Below are positions 15,001-25,800 of a stretch of DNA of 64,000 nucleotides, one piece after another; within the stretch, counting starts at the first letter, position 1, and each line of letters opens with the position of its first letter. The notes under the pieces are model-generated. The model did no database searches. It was not told where the DNA came from and saw nothing but the letters and a program-made list of their open reading frames with translations. Origin of the DNA: Chrysaora quinquecirrha (taxonomy: Eukaryota > Cnidaria > Scyphozoa > Semaeostomeae > Pelagiidae); the NCBI GenBank assembly GCA_014526335.1, contig JACTAT010000014.1:7546659-7610658 (forward strand). The letters run 5' to 3'. A program made the position numbers and the translations under genes.

Positions 15001-18000
15001 CTACCAAATACCCCTGAATTGCATCTAGGGGTAAATAAAGTGTTTTTCTATCAATTTAGGTCCAATAAAGTTGAAAAATATCCCTCAAAAATCGCCAAAA
15101 GGCAAGTCTATAGCCTTGCCAAATTGGCAAAAATCGGCCAAAATAAGGGTTTTGAAAACTTATTTTTTCTTCAAAAATAATTACTAAATGCTACCAAATA
15201 CCCCCTGAATAGCATCTAGGGGTAAATAAAGTGTTTTTCTATCAATTTAGGTCCAATAAAGTGGAAAAATATCCCTCAAAAATCGCCAAAAGGCAAGTCT
15301 ATAGCCTTGCCTAAATTGGCAAAAATCGGCCAAAATAAGGGTTTTGAAAACTTTTTTTTTCTTCAAAATAATTACTAAATGCTACCAAATACCCGCTAAA
15401 TAGCATCTAGGGGTAAATAAAGTGTTTTTCTATCAATTTAGGTCCAATAAAGTGGAAAAATATCCCTCAAAAATCGCCAAAAGGCAAGTCTATAGCCTTG
15501 CCTAATGGCCAAAAATCGTCCAAAATAAGGGGTTTTGAAAACTTATTTTTTTTCTTCAAAAATAATAACTAAATCCAACCAAATACCCGCTAAATAGCAT
15601 CTAAAAGGCAATTAAAGTGTTTTTCTAGCAATTTAGGTCCAATTAAGTGGAAAAAATATCCCTCGAAAAATCGCCAAAAAGGAGAGTCTATAGCCTTGCC
15701 AAATTGGCAAAAATCGGCCAAAATAAGGGTTTTGAAAACTTATTTTTTCTTCAAAATAATAACTAAATCCTACCAAATACCCGCTAAATAGCATCTAGGG
15801 GTAAATAAAGTGTTTTTCTATTAATTTAGGTCCAATAAAGTGGAAAAATATCCCTCAAAAAATCGCCAAAAAGGCAAGTCTATAGCCTTGCTAAATGGCC
15901 AAAAATCGGCCAAAATAAGGGTTTTGAAAACTTATTTTTTCTTCAAAAATAATAACTAAATCCTACCAAATACCCGCTAAATAGCATCTAGGGGTAAATA
16001 AAGTGTTTTTCTATCAATTTAGGTCCAATAAAGTGGAAAAAATATCCCTCAAAAAATCGCCAAAAGGCAAGTCTATAGCCTTGCTAAATTGGCAAAAATC
16101 GGCCAAAATAAGGGTTTTGAAAACTTATTTTTTCTTCAAAAATAATCACTAAATCCTACCAAATACCCCCTAAATAGTCTCTAGGGGGTAAATAAAGTGT
16201 TTTTCTATCAAATTAGGTCCAATAAAGTGGCCAAAAAAAAATATCCCTCAAAAATCGCTAAAAAAGGCAAGTCTATAGCCTTGCTAAATGGCCAAAAATC
16301 GGCCAAAATAAGGGTTTTGAAAACTTATTTTTTCTTCAAAATAATAACTAAATCCTACCAAATACCCGCTAAATAGCATCTAGGGGCAAATAAAGTGTTT
16401 TTCTAGCAATTTAGGTCCAATAAAGTGGAAAAATATCCCTCAAAAATCGCCAAAAAGGCAAGTCTAAGTGCCAAAATAAGGGTTTTGAAAACTTATTTTT
16501 TCTTCAAAATAATAACTAAATCCTACCAAATACCCGCTAAATAGCATCTAAAGCAATTTAGGTCCAATAAAGTGGAAAAATATCCCTCAAAAATCGCCAT
16601 CGCCAAAAGGCAAGTCTATAGCCTTGCTAAATGGCCAAAAATCGGCCAAAATAAGGGTTTTGAAAACTTATTTTTTCTTCAAAATAATAACTAAATCCTA
16701 CCAAATACCCGCTAAATAGCATCTAGGGGTAAATAAAGTGTTTTTCTAGCAATTTAGGTCCAATAAAGTGGAAAAATATCCCTCAAAAATCGCCAAAAGG
16801 CAAGTCTATAGCCTTGCTAAATGGCCAAAATCGGCCAAAATAAGGGTTTTGAAAACTTATTTTTTCTTCAAAATAATAACTAAATCCTACCAAATACCCG
16901 CTAAATAGCATCTAGGGGTAAATAAAGTGTTTTTCTATCAATTTAGGTCCAATAAAGTGGAAAAAATATCCCTCAAAAAATCGCCAAAAAGGCAAGTCTA
17001 TAGCCTTGCTAAATGGCCAAAAATCGGCCAAAATAAGGGGTTTTGAAAACTTATTTTTTTCTTCAAAAATAATAACTAAATCCTACCAAATACCCGCTAA
17101 ATAGCATCTAGGGGGCAAATAAAGTGTTTTTCTAGCAATTTAGGTCCAATTAAAAGTGGCAAATAAAAAATATCCTCAAAAATCGCCAAAAAGGCAAGTC
17201 TATAGCCTTGCCAAATTGGCAAAAATCGGCCAAAATAAGGGGTTTTGAAAACTTATTTTTTTCTTCAAAAATAATTACTAAATCCTACCAAATACACGCT
17301 AAATAGCATCTAGGGGGCAAATAAAGTGTTTTTCTAGCAATTTAGGTCTAATTAAGTGGAAAAAATATCCCTCAAAAAATCGCCAAAAAAGCAAGTCTAT
17401 AGCCTTGCTAAATGGACAAAATCTGCCAAAATAAGGGGTTTTAAAAAATTATTTTTTTCTTCAAAAATAATAACTAAATCCTACCAAATACTCGCTAAAT
17501 AGCATCTAGGGGGTAAATAAAGTGTTTTTCTATCGCATTGGACCGAATTTAGCAGAAAAAAATTCGCCTCAAAAAATTGCCAAAAAGGCAAGTCTATAGC
17601 CTTGCTAAATGGCCAAAAATCGGCCAAAATAAGGGGCTTTGAAAACTTATTTTTTTCTTCAAAAATAATTACTAAATGCTACCAAATACCCCCTAAATAG
17701 CATCTAGGGGGTAAATAAAGTGTTTTTCTATCAATTTAGGTCCAATAAAGTGGAAAAAATGTCCCTCAAAAAATCGCCAAAAAGGCAAGTCTATAGCCTT
17801 GCTAAATGGCCAAAAATCGGCCAAAATAAGGGGTTTGAAAACTTATTTTTTTCTTCAAAAATAATAACTAAATCCTACCAAATACCCCCTAAATAGCATC
17901 TAGGGGGCAATTAAAGTGTTTTTCTAGCAATTTAGGTCCAATTAAGTGGAAAAAATATCCCTCAAAAAATCGCCAAAAAAGCAAGTCTATAGCCTTGCTA

Positions 18001-19547
18001 AATGGCCAAAATCTGCCAAAATAAGGGGTTTTAAAAAATTATTTTTTTCTTCAAAAATAATAACTAAATCCTACCAAATACCCGCTAAATAGCATCTAGG
18101 GGGTAAATAAAGTGTTTTTCTATCGCTTTGGACCGAATTTAGCAGAAAAAAATTCGCCTCAAAAAATTGCCAAAAAGGCAAGTCTATAGCCTTGTTAAAT
18201 GGCCAAAAATCGGCCAAAATAAAGGGTTTTGAAAACTTATTCTTTTCTTCAAAAATAATAACTAAATCCTACCAAATACCCGCTAAATAGCATCTAGGGA
18301 GCAAATAAAGTGTTTTTCTAGCAATTTAGGTCCAATTAAGTGGAAATAATATCCCTCAAAAAATCGCCAAAAAGGCAAGTCTATAGCCTTGCCAAATTGG
18401 CAAAAATCGGCCAAAATAAGGGGTTTTGAAAACTTATTTTTTTCTTCAAAAATAATAACTAAATCCTACCAAATACACGCTAAATAGCATCTAGGGGGCA
18501 AATAAAGTGCAAAGGTCCAAAAGTGAAAAATATTTTCTATAGCCTTGCCAAATGGCAAAAATTAAGGGTTTTGAAAACTTATTTTTTCTTCAAAAATAAT
18601 AACTAAATCCTACCAAATACCCGCTAAATAGCATCTAGGGGCAAATAAAGTGTTTTTCTATCAATTTAGGTCCAATTAAGTGGAAAAAATGTCCCTCCAA
18701 AATCGCCAAAAAGGCAAGTCTACAGCCTTGCCAAATTGGCAAAAATCGGCCAAAATAAGGGGTTTTGAAAACTTATTTTTTTCTTCAAAAATAATAACTA
18801 AATCCTACCAAATACCCGCTAAATAGCATCTAGGGGCAAATAAAGTGTTTTTCTAGCAATTTAGGTCTAATTAAGTGGAAAAAATATCCCTCAAAAAATC
18901 GCCAAAAAGGCAAGTCTATAGCCTTGCCAAATTGGCAAAAATCGGCCAAAATAAGGGGTTTTGAAAACTTATTTTTTTCTTCAAAAATAATAACTAAATC
19001 CTACCAAATACTCGCTAAATAGCATCTAGGGGGTAAATAAAGTGTTTTTCTATCAATTTAGGTCCAATAAAGTAGAAAAAATATCGCCTCAAAAATCGCC
19101 AAAAGGCAAGTCTATAGCCTTGCTAAATGGCCAAAATCGGCCAAAATAAGGGGCTTTGAAAGCTTATTTTTTTCTTCAAAAATAATTACTAAATGCTACC
19201 AAATACCCCCTAAATAGCATCTAGGGGGTAAATAAAGTGTTTTTCTATCAATTTAGGTCCAATAAAGTGGAAAAAATGTCCCTCAAAAAATCGCCTAAAA
19301 GGCAAGTCTATAGCCTTGCTAAAGGGCCAAAAATCGGCCAAAATAAGGGGTTTGAAAACTTATTTTCTTCTTCAAAAATAATAACTAAATCCTACCAAAT
19401 ACCCCCTAAATAGCATCTAGGGGGCAATTAAAGCGTTTTTCTAGCAATTTAGGTCCAATTAAGTGGAAAAAATATCCCTCAAAAAATCGCCAAAAAAGCA
19501 AGTCTATAGCCTTGCTAAATGGCCAAAATCTGCCAAAATAAGGGGTT
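1..19547. repeat. Tandem satellite array, ~197-bp monomer (left block)
   Basis: Head-to-tail AT-rich monomers fill the block. The anchor CAAGTCTATAGCC recurs at 31, 425, 621, 818, 1013 and 1210, giving a period of 195-197 bp and about 99 copies; the array runs off the left edge. Each monomer carries two dyads: TTGCCAAATTGGCAA in many copies, and an ACCCCCTA/TAGGGGGT pair with a 9-nt loop in some. Local higher-order repeats exist: 1290-2280 recurs at +2150 bp, and a three-monomer block near 7690 recurs at +592. A divergent subtype with GGACCGAATTTAGC occurs near 12716, 17536 and 18126. No retained ORF is seen. A length close to one nucleosome repeat plus dyads fits a centromeric or pericentromeric satellite; that role is inference. 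Confidence 0.97.
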
Positions 19548-19882
19548 TAACGCGTGGCGGCCTCTAAGACAGACAAATGAGACAATAACACACATAGGGT
19601 TGGCAGTATTTGGGATCGTATTCGGCGAATTTACCAACGTATAATAACTAATAATGATGTATATGTGTATAAATTCTCATTTGCCACCAATTCTTGGTGG
19701 CCAATCCGCCTTCTACGATCCAAGTAATTAATAGGAAATGTTTACGAGTTCGACAATGTCCTCTTATGTAAAAGTGTTCTGATATGTGTTAATCTGCTTC
19801 TCACTAGTTCTTCAGACAGGATTATTTTGACTTCATTCTTTGACGTCCAACATCAGTTTTCTACTAGAATTTTGAGAGGTAA

Positions 19883-19890
19883 CAATCATC

Positions 19891-19921
<31 letters not shown>

Positions 19922-19933
19922 ATCAATCATCAT
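19883..19933. repeat. (ATC)n microsatellite
   Basis: About a dozen uninterrupted ATC units follow imperfect ones, and AATC units follow. It lies in the insert just ahead of the TACGCT minisatellite. Confidence 0.9.
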
Positions 19934-20016
19934 CTTTCCAACGTCCTTCTTACATAATCGACGAGGAGTTTCCAGCTCATAATCTCTTCAACTTCAACTG
20001 CGTTTCGTAGGCTGAC

Positions 20017-21006
20017 ATGGTTACATCCGCTATTGTTACATACGCTTACATACGCTATTGTTGCCTACTCTCATATGCTTACATACGCTCATGTGGTTAC
20101 ATACGCTATTGTTACATACGCTGCATACGCTATTGCTACCTACTCCCATATGCTTACATACGGTCATGTGGTTACATACGCTCATGTGGTTACATACGCT
20201 ATTGTTACATACGCTTCATACGCTATTCTTACCTACTCTCATATGCTTACATACGCTCATGTGGTTACATACGCTCATGTGGTTACATACGCTATTGTTA
20301 CATACGCTTCATACGCTATTCTTACCTACTCTCATATGCTTACATACGCTCATGTGGTTACATACGCTATTGTTACATACGCTTCATACGCTATTGTTAC
20401 CTACTCTCATATGCTTACATACGCTCGTGTGGTTACATACGCTATTGTTACATACGCTTCATACGCTATTTTTACCTACTCTCATATGCTTACATCCGCT
20501 CATGTGGTTACATACGCTATTGTTACATACGCTGCATACGCTATTGCTACCTACTCCCATATGCTTACATACGGTCATGTGGTTACATACGCTCATGTGG
20601 TTACATACGCTATTGTTACATACGCTTCATACGCTATTCTTACCTACTCTCATATGCTTACATACGCTCATGTGGTTACATACGCTCATGTGGTTACATA
20701 CGCTATTGTTACATACGCTTCATACGCTATTCTTACCTACTCTCATATGCTTACATACGCTCATATGCTTACATACGCTCATGTGGTTACATACGCTATT
20801 GTTACATACGCTGCATACGCTATTGTTACCTACTCTCATATGCTTACATACGCTCATGTGGTTACATACGCTCATGTGGTTACATACGTTATTGTTGCAT
20901 ACGCTTCATACGCTATTGTTACCTACTCTCATATGCTTACATACGCTCATATGCTTACATACGCTCATAAGCTTACATACACTACATACGCTTACATACG
21001 GTCGTC
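20017..21006. repeat. Minisatellite of TACATACGCT-type units with a 411-bp higher-order repeat
   Basis: Units combine CTCATATGCTTACATACGCT, CTCATGTGGTTACATACG and GCTATTGTTACATACGCT. Basic modules are about 75 bp with an extra 18-bp module that is sometimes doubled. The block starting CTGCATACGC at 20121 recurs at 20532 (411 bp) with the same internal variants, showing higher-order amplification. Because module lengths are multiples of three and no unit contains a stop, all three forward frames stay open for about 1 kb; this is a composition effect and not evidence of a gene. Confidence 0.93.
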
Positions 21007-21012
21007 TGGTTT

Positions 21013-21968
21013 TGCCTGAACTTCAGGGATTTACTTTTCACGGAACTTCCGTGTTTGATTTCTTTCTGCCCTGAACTTCAGGGGATTGTCATTTTTTGGG
21101 AAACTTTCCCTTTCAACTTTTTCATTTTTAGGGAAACTTTCCCTTTCAACTTTTGCCTGAACTTCAGGGATTTTTATTTTTTGGGAAACTTTCCCTTTCA
21201 ACTTTTGCCTGAACTTCAGGGATTTTTATTTTTTGGGAAACTTTCCCTTTCAACTTTTGCCTGAACTTCAGGGATTTTTATTTTTTGGGAAACTTTCCTT
21301 TCAACTTTTGCCTGAACTTCAGGGATTTTATTTTTGGGAAACTTTCCCTTTCAACTTTTGCCTGAACTTCAGGGATTTTTATTTTTTGGGAAACTTTCCC
21401 TTTCAACTTTTGCCTGAACTTCAGGGATTTACTTTTCACGGAACTTCCGTGTTTGATTTCTTTCTGCCCTGAACTTCAGGGGATTGTCATTTTTTGGGAA
21501 ACTTTCCCTTTCAACTTTTTCATTTTTAGGGAAACTTTCCCTTTCAACTTTTGCCTGAACTTCAGGGATTTACTTTTCACGGAACTTCCGTGTTTGATTT
21601 CTTTCTGCCCTGAACTTCAGGGGATTTTCATTTTTTGGGAAACCTTCCCTTTCAACTTTTTCATTTTTAGGGAAACTTTCCCTTTCAACTTTTGCCTGAA
21701 CTTCAGGGATTTTCATTTTTTTTGGGAAACTTTCCCTTTCAACTTTTGCCTGAACTTCGGGGATTTTCATTTTTTGGGAAACTTTCCCTTTCAACTTTTT
21801 CATTTTTAGGGAAACTTGCCCTTTCAACTTTTGCCTGAACTTCAGGGATTTTCATTTTTTGGGAAACTTTCCCTTTCAACTTTTGCCTGAACTTCGGGGA
21901 TTTTCATTTTTTGGGAAACTTTCCCTTTCAACTTTGCCTGAACTTCAGGGATTTACTTTTCACGGAAC
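21013..21968. repeat. Minisatellite of ~52-bp units built from short palindromes
   Basis: The main unit is GGGAAACTTTCCC, a T-rich spacer, then CCTGAACTTCAGG, repeated with a period near 52 bp. Some units use CACGGAACTTCCGTG or CCCTGAACTTCAGGG instead. All these motifs are inverted repeats around a single central C inside AACTT, with different arm sequences that still pair. A few copies have lost pairing (near 21640, 21755, 21815 and 21893). Open frames across it reflect the repeat and not a gene. Confidence 0.92.
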
Positions 21969-22899
21969 TTCAGTTGTGGTGAGGGAGGTCAGGAGGAAGT
22001 GACACAAAAATGTGCTAAAATGTAAAAGAAAAAAATATGAACCCGTGGAAAGAAAATGTTAACCCATGTCTATTGAACAAAACCGATGGAACAATTCCCA
22101 TGTTGGAGATGTGTTTTGGTGACAGTGATTAAATTGTCCTTGGGAAGTGCATTGCATTTCTCCGATAGAACAATGATGTGATGCAACTGGTGCTAGGATT
22201 GTAAGGCAAACGTAGAGCTCTTAGGGAGGGTGGGTGGGAAAATAAATCATGACATCGATATCTAATATTAACCCGCTTGTCATTTGATAGAATGACTTCA
22301 AGCCTCCGTCATCGATGTTTCTTGTTCCTGAATGCCAAGCACATGGCTGCAAGCAGGGGAATAGAACTGAGACCTTGGCGTAAAAAATATTTACTCCTGG
22401 GGTCTCAGCTTGAAAGGAAACAGGAAGGGCAGGGCAATGGATTCTGTAGGCCTAGTGATTTTCTCCCTAGACCAGGTTGAGACGAATAGGCGTGATATAA
22501 CTAATAAAGAAAACATTGCACAATACTTCCCTTTTATCCCAAGTTATTGGCTTTTCTCTAAATGGAAACTTTTACTGATATCGCCTTAGCTCCTTGACCC
22601 ATGCACATCTAATTCTTTGGACTTTCATCTGGTTCGTTCTCCTCTCCTGGTCTGATTTTCTTGGCGGCGAAGGCGAGCCGGATGACATATTTCTTCCCCG
22701 AAAGGGATTTTTAACGTATCGCCGACTTTAGCTAACCTCAAAAGGGCACAGTTCATGTTGGATATTGAAGAGGCACGGTTGAACGTGGTAATTTAACGTT
22801 AAACCCACGGAAGGGTTCCTTGACTTGACTAGGCCCAGCGGTGTCTTCTCTAGCTTGCTTGTCCAACCGAATTCTCACAACATTTGAGGTCAAACTCAC
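21969..22899. other. Unique segment of the insert, partly CpG-rich; no confident gene
   Basis: Non-repetitive sequence. From about 22640 to 22860 CpG dinucleotides are denser than elsewhere nearby. On the minus strand an ATG near 22690 opens a short basic, serine-rich reading frame (MSSGSPSPPRKSDQERR), and an overlapping minus frame runs without stop from the satellite edge to about 22753. Neither has a clear splice partner or a recognised domain. A first exon or promoter is possible but unsupported. Confidence 0.4.
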
Positions 22900-25800
22900 A
22901 CAAAACTTATTTTTTTCTTCAAAATAATAACTAAATCCTACCAAATACCCGCTAAATAGCATCTAGGGGGTAAATAAAGTGTTTTTCTATCAATTTGGTC
23001 CAATTAAGTGGAAAAATATCCCTCAAAAATCGCCAAAAGGCAAGTCTATAGCCTTGCTAAATGGCCAAAAATCGGCCAAAATAAGGGGTTTTGAAAACTT
23101 ATTTTTTTCTTCAAAAATAATAACTAAATCCTACCAAATACCCGCTAAATAGCATCTAGGGGGTAAATAAAGTGTTTTTCTAGCAATTTAGGTCCAATAA
23201 AGTGGAAAAATATCCCTCAAAAATCGCCAAAAGGCAAGTCTATAGCCTTGCCAAATTGGCAAAAATCGGCCAAAATAAGGGTTTTGAAAACTTATTTTTT
23301 CTTCAAAATAATAACTAAATCCTACCAAATACCCGCTAAATAGCATCTAGGGGCAAATAAAGTGTTTTTCTAGCAATTTAGGTCCAATAAAGTGGAAAAA
23401 TATCCCTCAAAAATCGCCAAAAGGCAAGTCTATAGCCTTGCTAAATTGGCCAAAAATCGGCCAAAATAAGGGTTTTGAAAACTTATTTTTTCTTCAAAAT
23501 AATAACTAAATCCTACCAAATACCCGCTAAATAGCATCTAGGGGTAAATAAAGTGTTTTTCTATCAATTTAGGTCCAATAAAGTTGAAAAATATCCCTCA
23601 AAAATCGCCAAAAGGCAAGTCTATAGCCTTGCTAAATGGCCAAAAATCGGCCAAAATAAGGGTTTTGAAAACTTATTTTTTCTTCAAAAATAATTACTAA
23701 ATGCTACCAAATACCCCCTAAATAGCATCTAGGGGGTAAATAAAGTGTTTTTCTATCAATTTAGGTCCAATAAAGTGGAAAAAATGTCCCTCAAAAAATC
23801 GCCAAAAAGGCAAGTCTATAGCCTTGCTAAATGGCCAAAAATCGGCCAAAATAAGGGGTTTGAAAACTTATTTTTTTCTTCAAAAATAATAACTAAATCC
23901 TACCAAATACCCCCTAAATAGCATCTAGGGGGCAATTAAAGTGTTTTTCTAGCAATTTAGGTCCAATTAAGTGGAAAAAATATCCCTCAAAAAATCGCCA
24001 AAAAAGCAAGTCTATAGCCTTGCTAAATGGCCAAAATCTGCCAAAATAAGGGTTTTGAAAACTTATTTTTTCTTCAAAATAATAACTAAATCCTACCAAA
24101 TACCCGCTAAATAGCATCTAGGGGTAAATAAAGTGTTTTTCTATCAATTTAGGTCCAATAAAGTTGAAAAATATCCCTCAAAAATCGCCAAAAGGCAAGT
24201 CTATAGCCTTGCCAAATTGGCAAAAATCGGCCAAAATAAGGGTTTTGAAAACTTATTTTTTCTTCAAAAATAATAACTAAATCCTACCAAATACCCGCTA
24301 AATAGCATCTAGGGGTAAATAAAGTGTTTTTCTAGCAATTTAGGTCCAATAAAGTGGAAAAATGTCCCTCAAAAATCGCCAAAAGGCAAGTCTATAAAAA
24401 TCGCCAAAAAAGGGTATTGGCTACCAAATAGCTAAATAGCATCTAAAGTGTTTTTCTATCAATTTAGTCCAATAATGTTAAAAAATATCCCTCAAAAATC
24501 GCCAAAAGGCAAGTCTATAGCCTTGCTAAATGGCCAAAATCGGCCAAAATAAGGGTTTTGAAAACTTATTTTTTTTTTTCTTCAAAAAAATAATAACTAA
24601 ATCCTACCAAATACCCGCTAAATAGCATCTAGGGTTTTGGGCATCTAAAGGGAAATTAAAGTGTTTTTCTAGCAATTTAGGTCCAATAAAGTGGAAAAAT
24701 ATCCCTCAAAAATCGCCAAAAGGCAAGTCTATAGCCTTGCTAAATGGCCAAAATCGGCCAAAATAAGGGTTTTGAAAACTTATTTTTTCTTCAAAATAAT
24801 AACTAAATCCTACCAAATACCCGCTAAATAGCATCTAGGGGTAAATAAAGTGTTTTTCTATCAATTTAGGTCCAATAAAGTTGAAAAATATCCCTCAAAA
24901 ATCGCCAAAAGGCAAGTCTATAGCCTTGCTAAATGGCCAAAATCGGCCAAAATAAGGGTTTTGAAAACTTATTTTTTCTTCAAAATAATTACTAAATGCT
25001 ACCAAATACCCTAGGGGTAAATAAAGTCTTTTTCTATCTAAATAGCATCTAGGGGGTAAATAAAGTGTTTTTCTATCAATTTAGGTCCAATAGGTCCAAT
25101 AAATTTGGAAAAATGTCCCTCAAAAATCGCCAAAAGGCAAGTCTATAGCCTTGCTAAATGGCCAAAAATCGGCCAAAATAAGGGTTTTGAAAACTTATTT
25201 TTTTCTTCAAAAATAATAACTAAATCCTACCAAATACCCGCTAAATAGCATCTAGGGGCAATTAAAGTGTTTTTCTAGCAATTTAGGTCCAATTAAGTGG
25301 AAAAAATATCCCTCAAAAAATCGCCAAAAAAGCAAGTCTATAGCCTTGCTAAATGGCCAAAATCTGCCAAAATAAGGGGTTTTAAAAAATTATTTTTTTC
25401 TTCAAAAATAATAACTAAATGCTACCAAATACCCGCTAAATAGCATCTAGGGGGTAAATAAAGTGTTTTTCTATCAATTTGGTCCAATAATGTTAAAAAA
25501 TATCCCTCAAAAATCGCCAAAAGGCAAGTCTATAGCCTTGCTAAATGGCCAAAAATCGGCCAAAATAAGGGTTTTGAAAACTTATTTTTTCTTCAAAAAT
25601 AATAACTAAATCCTACCAAATACCCGCTAAATAGCATCTAGGGGATAAATAAAGTGTTTTTCTATTAATTTAGGTCCAATAAAGTGGAAAAATATCCTCA
25701 AAAATCGCCAAAAGGCAAGTCTATAGCCTTGCCAAATTGGCAAAAATCGGCCAAAATAAGGGTTTTGAAAACTTATTTTTTCTTCAAAATAATAACTAAA

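Larger units (their letters stand above)
19548..22899. other. 3.35-kb non-satellite insertion inside one satellite monomer
   Basis: The left array stops at AATAAGGGGTTT and the right array resumes at AAAACTTATTTTTTTC. In an uninterrupted monomer these two pieces are adjacent, apart from about two bases. Orientation and phase are therefore kept across the gap, as expected of an insertion into a pre-existing array or of an array that grew on both sides. The insert holds unique sequence (19548-19882), an ATC microsatellite, two minisatellites (20017-21968) and unique, partly CpG-rich sequence (21969-22899). I see no matching terminal repeats, no obvious target duplication and no transposase, so its origin is unknown. 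Confidence 0.8.

Noticed and set aside
20017..21074. Three long overlapping forward ORFs (317-338 codons)
   Set aside because: They arise from a stop-free minisatellite with units divisible by three; no start context, domain or codon bias supports a protein.
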